A stretch of DNA of 64,000 nucleotides, from NCBI GenBank assembly GCA_004431415.1, contig QPMI01000089.1:337223-401222 (forward strand). Reading direction: 5' to 3'. The DNA is from Cyanophora paradoxa. Its lineage: Eukaryota > Glaucocystophyceae > Cyanophorales > Cyanophoraceae. The notes below the pieces were generated by a model, which was given only the letters and a program-made list of their open reading frames with translations, ran no database searches and was not told the origin of the DNA. Below are positions 12,650 through 22,300 of the stretch, piece by piece; within the stretch, counting starts at the first letter, position 1, and each line of letters opens with the position of its first letter. The translations under genes were made by a program, and so were the position numbers.

Positions 12650-12890
12650 TTCCTCTACGCTAGCTATCCATAGCTAGGCGTAGATCGAGCAACGGGCTGC
12701 GCGGCGGCCACGGCCTCCACGCCCGAGAATAGCCGCGGGCGTCCCCGCGCGGCTGAGGTCGCCGGCTGCGCCCCAGGAGGAAAGCTAACTGCACCACGAA
12801 GCCGCGCGAGCCACGACAAAAGTCCGCTAAGGGGGAACAAGGCCTGGTGGGGTAGCGGCGGTTGATAGGGGTAGGCCACAATCTCGAAAC
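12650..12890. promoter_or_regulatory. bidirectional intergenic space, giant membrane protein / eS24
   Basis: Only 241 bp separate the two divergent start codons. It must hold both promoters. Short palindromic GCTAGC/TAGCTA motifs are present near 12660; no TATA-like element is convincing. Confidence 0.45.
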
Positions 12891-13601
12891 ATGGCGGTGA
12901 GGGCGCTCCCTTGCTATGCCCGATAGGGGCCCGCTGATCGCGAGATAGCACGCCAGCCGACTTAGGCTTTCTTTTGCGCGCCCGTAGTAACCCCCCGGTC
13001 GCGTAGGACAAGACGTGCACCATCCGCACTCGGAAGTTCATGACCAACCGGCTCCTGAACCGGAAGCAGTTCGTGCGTCAGATTCAGCTTTGCCTGAGCG
13101 GTCGCCGCGCGTCGCGCTCCAAGGCCTCACACGCGCCATTCGCTCGCGTAGGTCATCGATGTGCTGCACCCCGGCCGGGCCAACGTGTCCAAGAACGAGC
13201 TCCGCGAGAAGCTCGCTAAGATGTACAAGGTCGACGACCCGGCCCGCGTCCTCGTCTACGGCTTCCGCACTGGCTTCGGTGGTGGCAAGTCCACCGGCTT
13301 CGGCCTGATCTACGACAGCGTGGCCTTCGCCAAGAAGACCGAGTCGAAGTTCCGCCTTGTCCGCGTGCGTTCCACCCCGCCCAGCTTCCCGCAGCGCGCC
13401 AGCCACAACCCGCTCCCGATCGCCGACCTCGCGCCCGCCCCACTGTGTCTGATTGTCTGACCGCGCTCCTTTTCTCGCACACAGATCGGCATGGGCGAGG
13501 GCAAGCCGGGCGGCCGCAAGCAGCGCAAGGAGCGCAAGAACCGCATGAAGAAGGTCCGCGGTGTGAAGAAGGCGAAGGCCGCGACCGCTTCCAAGAAGTA
13601 A
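12891..13601 (+). CDS. RPS24: 40S ribosomal protein eS24
   Basis: Structural protein of the small cytosolic ribosomal subunit. Four exons can be read: 12891-12896 (only Met-Ala, then GTGAGG), 13007-13072, 13152-13364 and 13485-13601. The spliced protein is 133 residues, the usual size of the family. It starts [19 protein letters not shown], then [38 protein letters not shown], and the basic [15 protein letters not shown] tail ending in TASKK. The two-codon first exon is typical of ribosomal protein genes and explains why no ATG is found upstream of the conserved exon. Introns two and three start GTGCGT. Divergent from the giant membrane protein gene. Identification is secure. Confidence 0.97.
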
Positions 13602-14379
13602 GCGGCTCACGGCCAACGCGGAGAGCTCAGCAGCTAGTAGCACAGCTAGCGCAGCTCAAGCCGCGCGACCAGCTTTCTCCGGATTCCGCCCCGGAGGAGC
13701 ACAGGGGTCATCCCAGGATCGGCGTGCAGTCTCCCGTTTCGAGTTTCAAGCAGCTTCGCACAGCTGCTGTCACCGCTTCGCTTGTTCCGTCACCTTCTTG
13801 TTACGAAGCGAATGCGGCCTTCCCAGATGCGACTTCTACAGCCTGGACCTCCGAGCTCGCCTTTGGAGCCGCCGGCAAGGGGATTACGGGCTTGGAGCAC
13901 AGATGCACGCCGAGAGTGCGCCTCCTGCTTTTGTTCTGGGCACGAAACCGGGGTGCGCGTTCTAGATCTAAAGCTGCGGCTGGACACGGTGCACGTAATC
14001 GCCATGGCACCTGCGCCCCCCTTCTAGAAAGCTTGCAATTGGCAGTGGCAGTCGCAATGCCCTTGTGCAGCTGGCGCCGGCCGCCGTGCCCGACTCGCCG
14101 CGACGGAGGATTGAGGGATTCGAGTTGGGCGCCGGCCCGCGCCTGCTCTGTACATGTGCAAGCGCAGTGCAAGCTGGCGCCTGCTGCCGCTAAGGGGCCC
14201 AGCGGTCGATGGCCATTCAGAATTCTTTGGGCCGCATCGTGGACGCGCTAAGCACAGCGCAATAGCCCCAACCCGGCCGGACATGCATATGCACGTACAG
14301 GCGCGCCGCCACGCCCGGGCCGGGGGGTAGGGGGTCGGGAGCGAGCCTGCGTCAGCGGCCCGGAGCTCGAGGCCTCAGG
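13602..14379. other. intergenic region eS24 - GDPD
   Basis: About 780 bp between two plus-strand genes. Contains the eS24 3' UTR and the GDPD promoter. One TCTAGATCTA palindrome at 13971-13980. I see no further gene or RNA. Confidence 0.4.
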
Positions 14380-15796
14380 ATGCTCAGCTTCGTGGCCGCG
14401 GGCCTCGCGGCGCGCAAGATGCGCGGCATGCAGCTCTCTGCCAACGCCCTCGCTCGGCCGCAGCGGGGTCTGTGCAGCGTCCAGCGGCTCCAGCCTCGCC
14501 CGAGCTTCCTGGGCCAACGGCACGCGCTCGAGCGTGCGTGCACGAAGCGCTTACATAGCCTACGTCTCACTCGTGCGACCCCGCTGCGCGCAGATCGGGC
14601 GCTAGGATTCGGCCCCCGTGTGCAACGAACCGCCGCGCTCAGCGTGAGGGCCGCCGCGAGTACACGCGCGAAGCTAACCTACGAGCTGCCGAAGATCGTT
14701 GGACACCGAGGAGCGGCCGCGATCGCACCAGAGAACACGCTGGCGGGACTCCGGAAGGCGGCAGAGCTCGGCTGCAAGATGGTGGAATTCGACGTGAAGC
14801 TTACGCAGGACGGCCGCGTCATCTTGTTCCACGACCATCTCCTAGAGCGGTGAGCTCAGTCGCTGCGCCGCTGCTTGCGCTTGCGCCAAAGACAGGCGCC
14901 GCCGACCGGATCAAATCGATATCAGGACGACGGACGGGAAGGGCGACACGCGGAATCTCACGCTGAAGGAGATTCGGGACCTAGACGCGGGCTCGCACTT
15001 TCACGCGGATTTCGAATCCGAGCGCGTCCCGACGCTCGAGGAGGCGCTGGACGAGATGGTCCGTTCGCCGGCTGCACGCCTGATCCGATGAGATTGGAGT
15101 TTGATTTGAATCCAGGTCCGCCTCGGGCTCTACGCGAACGTAGAGCTGAAGCCGTGCGCCGGGACCGACGAGCCGCTCGCCGCGGCCGCCCTCGAGGTCA
15201 TCGCGCGCCGCTGGCCCCGCCACCTCCCGCCCCTCCTCCTCTCCTCCTTCGAGCGCGCCTCGCTCGCCGCCGCCGCCCGAATCTCCCCCGAGACCCCCCG
15301 CGGGCTCCTGCTCGGTGCGAATTCGAATTAAAGTTCAAATTCGAAATCGCTCGCCGCTCCGCGCCCGTTTTCTTTACACACGTGCAGAGGAGCCGCCGGC
15401 GGACTGGGCGGAGGCGGCCGAGGCCCTGGGGTGCTCCACCGTCCACACCAACCACCTCCACACCTCCGACGAGGTTCGCGTGTACCCCCCAATCCCTTCC
15501 CCCCCCCCTTGATCGCGGTGATCGCGGTTCGCGGGGCGCCAGGTGATCGCTGAGGCGACGGCTCGCGGCATGCCGGTTCTCTGCTACACCGTGAACAGCG
15601 CCCGCGAGGCGGAGGGGTACGCGATTCGACTCGCCCGCCCCTTCTGGCCCTCATACCCCCCCTCTCCCCCTCCCCCCCGCGCAGGCTGTTCCGAAGGGGT
15701 GTGGCATCCGTCTTTTCTGACTACCCCGACCTGCTCCGCCGCCGCGAGCCGGCCACGAACTCCGGTATCCATCCCGCGATAGCGCCCAGTCGCTAG
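14380..15796 (+). CDS. glycerophosphodiester phosphodiesterase (GDPD family)
   Basis: Hydrolyses glycerophosphodiesters to sn-glycerol 3-phosphate and an alcohol. Six exons join in frame: 14380-14849, 14926-15058, 15116-15314, 15388-15473, 15543-15616, 15685-15796, giving 357 residues. Catalytic-core motifs are all present: VGHRGA and APENTLAG, then [19 protein letters not shown] (the E-x-D metal ligands and HD), [11 protein letters not shown], and NVELKP. The end has [14 protein letters not shown] and [10 protein letters not shown] as in bacterial UgpQ-like enzymes. The first 100 residues are basic, Arg/Ala/Ser-rich and precede the enzyme domain. [10 protein letters not shown] carries a Phe at position 4, which would suit a cyanelle transit peptide, though a mitochondrial one cannot be excluded. 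Convergent with the next gene. Function secure, location inferred. Confidence 0.94.
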
Positions 15797-16364
15797 CTCA
15801 CGTACCCCTCGCCCTCGCAGACGCGCCTCCCGCCTCCGGGCAGCGCCTCGACCCGCCTGCCGCCGGGTGCGGGGCGTCGGTACCCCCCGCCCTGCGCGTC
15901 CTTCCTGATTTGTGGCGCAGGGCTTCGGGCGGGGTGCAGGTACACCCGTCCTAGGCGGTCAGAAGCGGCTTTCCTGTTCCGTCCGGATTCGAACGAGCGC
16001 GCGATCCCTCAAGCTTCGATCCTGCCACGTGCTCCGCGCGCTGTTCGGACCGGCACCGGCACCGTACCCCCCTCGACCGGCCCTGCTCCATTCGCGACTT
16101 CGATTCTTCCGAACGTTAACCTCCGGCTGGCCTTCTGCCTCCAAAACCGCTCTCTCGTACCCCTTCCCTCGAGCTCCCCTCCCCTTGCTTTTTTCCGCGC
16201 CTTGCTGTTCCTTCGCGTCTTCAGATGCAAAGTCGATATACCTGCCCGGGCAACTGTACCACATAGAGATCTAGAGGGCTATAAATTTCTACATACGGAG
16301 TAAGGGCGGCACCCTACCCGCGGCGGCCGGTGCCGCGACTGCGCCTGCGCCTGCGCCTGTCTGC
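15797..16364. other. convergent intergenic region
   Basis: 568 bp between the 3' ends of the GDPD gene (+) and the 16-repeat surface protein (-). Contains one AGATCTAG motif at 16267-16274. No gene or RNA recognised. Confidence 0.4.
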
Positions 16365-19300
16365 CTAAAGCTCGTACGAGCGGTTCTGCTGGCCGCCGAA
16401 GCCGGGGCGGCCCGCGCCGGCCCCGCCCTCCTGGAAGAGGGTGCGGCGTACCCCAGGCGGGCCCCCGAGGCCGCCGGCGGCCGCGCCGCCGCCGGCTCCA
16501 GGGATCCATCCCGGATCGGCGAAGGGCAAGCCACCGTTGGGCCGCGGGCCCGTCGACGCGCGCAGCGCCGAGTGGTGCGGCTGGGGGTGCGGCTGCGCGG
16601 GAGAGCCGTACCCGGGGAACGCGCCCCCCAGGAGGGGCTGCTGGGAGGGGGACGCGAAGTGGTGGGCGTGGTGCGGGCCGGAGGGTACGATGGGGGAGAT
16701 CTGGGAGAGGTTTATGGCCCCCCCGCCGGCGTCGGCGGCCGAGGCGCGGCGCGGCGGCGTCGGCGGCCGCGCCTCGGACATCGCGTGGCGGTTCTTGTAC
16801 GTCTCGCCGCCCAGCGCGCCCCGCGGGGATCGGAGGACGCGCCCGCCCAGCGCCAGGCCCTCGTGGCTCCGGTCCGAGGGCGGCGGCAGCGCCGGGTCGA
16901 AGCGCAGGCGCCGCTCGGGGCTCCCGGCGCGCCGCTGCGGACTGCCCCCCCCGCCCAGGATGGCGCTCCGGTTCAAGGGGCGGGGCGGCGTGGCCCCGGG
17001 GGGGAGGGGCGCCCCGCCCGGGCCCGAGGCGTAGGGCGCGAACGGGGACGGGTGCGTGGCGTCCAGGGCGGCGGGGAGGGCCGCCCCCGGGAGCGCGAAG
17101 AACGGCTGCTGGGGCTGCTGCTGCTGTACTCCTGTACCCCCCCGGCCCAGTCCGAGGAACTCGTCCCCCCCGAGGCGGGCGACCTCGTCGGCGGTGAGGC
17201 CGGCGGGGAAGGCGCTCGAGGCGGCCGAGCGCGCCGACTCGCCGTCGCTGTCGCTGCCCGCCGACCGCGGCACCACTGCGATCGGATTAGATGTGATCAG
17301 GTTAGAGTGTTTAGATTGGATTAGATTAGATTAGGTGAAGTGTTTCTTAAGGCTTCTTAATAGGGCGCACTGATGTATATGTTCTTGGAGAAGGGCTTGA
17401 GCTGCTGGTTGCGGAAGCGCTTGATGGGCCGCTCGCCGCTGAAGACGGTGACCCGGAAGCCCCGCCCCGAGGCCTTGGCCGCCTGCATCGCGAAGTCCGG
17501 CACCAGGAAGAACGCGTTCCCGTTGAAGTCTCCTACGAGAAAGTAAGCAACAGATAGATGAAGATCAAGATTAAGCTCGCCCTTCTTCGGTTCGCGGAAG
17601 TAGGGGACTTGGAAGCGCTGCTGCTGCGGGTCGTGGCTCGACGAGAGCCGAACCTGCGAACGAAGGGAACCTCAGCGGAGGAAGGAAGCAAGGGGGGTAC
17701 GGTGTATCGCGGGGCCGGGAGGGGGAGGGGTACGGTGTTCGCGCGCCTTGTCCCGGACCTCGAGGAGGACGATGGGGTTGGGGTACGGCGTGCGCCCGTC
17801 CTGGCCGACGATGGTGACGAGGACCGGGGCCTCGTTGAGGACGACCAGGCAGTTCGCCGTCTCCATCTGCTCGGCGCGCGCGGGATCGGGTCAGGCGGGG
17901 GCGGTAGAAAGATAGCGAGGGGTGCTATAGTGCGAGTCCTGTCCTCCAGCAAAGCTGCTACGTTATAGCACCGCCGGGGCGGTAGAAATGCGACGTCTAT
18001 AAGGGAGCGGGCGGGAGGGGGCGGTGCGCACTCGGCGGACGGTGACGAGCTCGGAGCCGATCGGCGTCCCCTCGTACGCCACCTGAGGCGCCGGAGTCGG
18101 CGCTTGGGAAGCCGCGCTTGCCAAGCGGGCTGTCTAGGCGGGCCCACTAGGCGGCTGTATTTCGGTTTCTACGCTCAGAAGGCGCCTAGGTTTCTGAGTT
18201 TCTAGGCGCCTGTCTACCGGTTAGTTTCAGATGGGGCGGACCTGGACGAGCTTCTCGCCGGGGCGGAGTCCGCCCAGCGTGAGCTCCTCGGCCCCCATCG
18301 TGTTCCGAGCGCTCGCCTCCACCTGCCCGAGGATCAAATTGCCGTGAGCGCGGGAGGATCAAATCTTCGTAAGCTTCTGCCTGTTGTCGTGAGCGTTATC
18401 GTGAACGCTATAGCTAGAGGATCGAAATGAAGGGGCGCGGCCGCGGCCTTTTTCTCTGACGGGCACGGGCTCGGGCTCGGGCTCGGCGCGCGGGCTCGGG
18501 CGCGCTCGCCTTGCCGGACTTGCGGCGTGTGACGACGACGTCGACGGGGAAGGACCAGAGGTTCCAGGGGACCACGTGGTTGTTGTACTTCACCATCACC
18601 TTCACCGCCCCGGACTCTGACGGGGGCGAGGAGGGAAGGCGTGAGCGGAGCCGAAGATAGGCCGCGGAGGTGAGCGCCGGGAGGGACGGACCGTGCGGGC
18701 CCAGGGGCCGCCCCGGCACGAAGCCCGTCGCACCCCCCGCGCTCGATCGCGTCGCGTCCAGCGCCGAGTTGTTGGCGGAGGCGGGGGCCGAGGAGGCGCC
18801 CCAGACGCCGACGTCCTTGCTGAAGGCCGCCTCGTACCCGCCCCGCGGCTGGCGCTTGGAGACGGCGAAGAGGCCGCCGCCCAGCAGGCAGAGCCCGAAG
18901 ACGCCGGCCCCGACCCCGATCCCGACTGCGAACGAAGCCTCAGAAGGCGGGAAAGGGGGGGGGGGGGGGGGGGGAGGTCGCACTCTTGGCGGGAGTGGTG
19001 AGGGGCTCGTCGGAGCCGCCGCCGGCGGAGTTGGAGGCGGGCGGCGTTGGGCTCGGGCTGGGCGTCCGCGTCGGCGGGGCGGCCGCGGCCGGCGAGGGCG
19101 TCGGGTCGGCCTCCGCGCCCCCGCGGAATCCGCCGCCGCCGCCTCCGCCCGTGCCAGTCCCCGTGCCGCCTGGGACGACGACGATAGTAGCGGGGTCCTG
19201 TCCGGCCGGGACGGGGAAGCACTGCTCCACGGCAAACGCCGAGGCGCCGGCGAGGAGGGCGTTGCAGGGGACGGAGGCGAGCGAGGCGGCGAGGGCCTGC

Positions 19301-22300
19301 GTGGAGGCGAGCGGGCCGGCGGCCGGCGGGCGCAGGCCCACGACGACGTTCACGCTGCCCTGCCAGAAGCGGACGACCGAGAGGTCGGAGCGGAGGAGGC
19401 CCGAGCCGACGGTGGCGTTGGCGGCGAGCCCCCAGAAGAGCGCGTCCAGGAACTGGTCCTGCCTCAGCTGCGTGAAGTCCGACGCGTTGCCGGTGAGCTT
19501 GTAGAAGAGGTGCGCGGCCGCCTGCGGCACGGCCGCGCGGAGCGTGCGCGGCGAGCCGGGGACGGCGCCCGGGCCCCAGCCGACGCTGGAAGCGTTCCAG
19601 GGCACGGAAAGCGAGACGGACGAGGCGCGGGGGCCGGTCGAGCTCGTCAGAGCCGCGTCCCACCTCAGGTCGACGAGGAACTCGCCCGCGGAGCCGGGCC
19701 GGGCCGGGCCGGGCGCGAGGCTCAGGACCTCGCCCGATGCAGGGGAGAGGGCGGGCACGCCCAGGTCCGATGCCAGGAGCGGGCTGAGGCCGGGGAGCGG
19801 CGCGACGGTGCAGGAAACGAAGGGGCGGGGCCCGGTGAGGAGCGACCCCTCGGCGTCCCCGCAGGAGAGCGCCGCGTCCGTGAGAGCGATCGGCGCCGAG
19901 TTGCGCTGCGGCCCGCCGCCGCCCACCGCCGCGCTCCACGAAAACGTGTACGAGAGGGTCGGGACAGAGCCCAGGAGCGGGTCGGCGGCCAGCGCGAACT
20001 CAAGGCCTCCGATAGCTGCGGCTGAGGAGGAGAGGGGCCCGGCGGAGGCGGCGGGCGGGGCGGAGAGGGCGACCGAAGCGACGTCGGAGGGGAGGAGGGC
20101 GCCGAGCGTGGCGACGAGGGAGCAGTTCGTGGCGGCTCCGCGGCGCAGGCGGGCGTGGAGGCAGGCGCCCGGGGCCCCGTCGAAGACACTTAAGGACGCC
20201 TCGGGGCGGAATCCGTCGGGGGCCAGCTGCAGGCGGAGAAGGGCGGAGGTCGCCGGCGTAGCCGGGGAGGGGCGGAAGGACCAGACGAGGGGGTCCCCGG
20301 GTACAGCCTCAAGGGATCCGGCCTCGGGCGTGGCGAGGCTCACGTTTACAACGTCGCCGGGCCGGACGCTCCCGAGGGAGGCGGTCACGTTGCAGAGCGC
20401 CGGCGCCGCCGCGGAGCGCGCCCAGCGGGGCGGGCAGTCGAGCCGCCCGTCCCACACCGCGATCGCAAAGGGCGCCGCCGAGGCGGCGGCCGAGGAGGCG
20501 GCGGGGGAGTACGCGACGGAGACGAGCGCCCGGGGGAGCGAGGCGGTCGGGGGTACGGTCACCTCGAACTGGTACCAGACGCCGGCGAGCGTGCCGTCGA
20601 GGAGGGGTACCGGGGAGGGAACGGTGGCGGCCCCCGCGGCGGCCTCGAGGAGGAGTACCCCGGCGAAGTCGTCCGGGGTAGGGCTCCCGGCGGCCGTGGC
20701 GACCGAGCAGCGGGCCGAGCGGCCGCGGCGGAGCCGCGCGGAGTCGCAGCGGACGTTCACCGCGAAGAAGTCCGTCAGGTTGAAGGCGGATCCGGGTATG
20801 GGCGCCGAGGCTGCGTCCAGGGCCGGGGCCCAGCGCACGGCGATGGCGACGGCGCCGTCGGCGAGGGGCGGCGCGCTCGCGGGCGCCGTGAAGGTGAACG
20901 CAAAGGGGCCGCCGGGGCTGGGGCCCTGGGGCACGGAGGCGGTCCCGGCCGAGGGCGGGAGGGCGTAGGGGAGGAGGTCGGCCCCCGATAGGGGCCCGAA
21001 GACGCCGGAGACGTGGATGGCGCAGGAGATGGAGCCGCCGGCCGCGATCCGCCGCCGGTCGCACGTCACCGACGCGTTCGCCACGTCTAAGAAACGGTCA
21101 GAAACGGTACGAGAAGAACGAACGAAGGGGCGGGGCGGGTCGCACCGACGAGGGCGATGGGCGGGGCGGTGAAGAGGGTGCGCCCGGCGGGGGCGACCGA
21201 GGGCGCGAGCGGGACGCTGACGTTGAGCGCCGCCGAGGGCGCCGACGCGGAGAGCGCGATCGGGAGGACGAGGTCGGCGCCCGAGGACGCCAGGGCGGCG
21301 CCGGCGGTTCCCGCGGCCGGCGGGTCGAGGGCCGGGGGCAAGACGAAGTCGGAGGGGAGGGGGGCCCCCAGGGCGGCGGCGAGCGTGCAGTTGAGCGCGG
21401 CGCCGCGGCGGGCGCGGGCGGGGCAGGAGAGGGCGGCGTCAAAGAGGGTGAAGTTTGCGGCGGGCAGGGCCGAGCCGTCGGCGGCGAAGGAGACGCGGAG
21501 CGAGGCAGAGGCGGCGGGGGAGGGGGCGTCCGAGGCGGCCGCCACGGAGAAGAGCAGGTCGGGGCCCGAGGCGGTCAGGCCCGAGACGCGGAGGACGCCG
21601 GCGGGGCTGGAGGAGATGGCGAAGTCCGCGGGGTCGAGGGGCTGGGCCCCCGCGGTGCGCTGGAGGCGGCAGGCGGCGGCCTGGCCCCGCGCGAGGCGCG
21701 CCCGGTCGCAGGAGAGCGCCGCGTCGAAGAGGGCGACGGTGAGCGCGCCCAGGCGGCCGCCGCCGACGGCCGGCGCCCAGTCCAGCGCCAGCGAAGCGTC
21801 CGAGGCGGACGAGGCGGGGTCCAGGGCGAACGAGACGGAGAGGGAGCCGTTCGCGCCTGCGAGACGGCCGCGCCGGCGGGGGCCGAGACGTCGGAGGTGA
21901 GGAGGGCCCGGAATCCGGTCGCCGCCTCGGGCGACGCGGTGCACGCGACGCTCCCGCCGCGCCGCGCCCGCGCCGCCCCGCACGAGAGCGCCGCGCTGAG
22001 CAGCGCCACCGTCGGACCCTCCGCGCTGTCCCCGGGCGACGAGAGGACGGGGCCCCCGCCCACGGCCGCCGACCACGCGACGGGCAGGCGGACGCTGCCC
22101 GAGCCGCCCCCTTGCGCCGTGAGCGTCACCGTCTGCCGGCCGGTGGCGTTAGCTAGGACGGGGGCGGGGGTTAGGTGAGGGGCGCGGACGAGGGCGGAGC
22201 CGTCGGGGGCGGCCGAGGGCGCGGAGACAGTCGCAGCCGAGGCGGGTGCGGGCGCGGGCACGTCGACGTCGCCCGCCTCGAGCGGGGCGGAGGCGGCGGC

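Noticed and set aside
15970-16010. Possible tRNA T-loop (GTTCGAATCC on minus strand)
   Set aside because: The neighbouring bases do not form a T stem, acceptor or anticodon arm.
17340-17375. Stop codon after KNIYISAPY as the end of the 16-repeat gene
   Set aside because: A GTGCGC donor just before the stop and an AG at about 17280 join ATC-A to TG-GTG in frame with the Gly/Pro tail, so the gene most likely continues to 16365.
19544-20968. Plus-strand open frame of about 470 codons
   Set aside because: Antisense to the two-Cys repeats; Arg/Ala/Glu composition is a shadow of the real frame.
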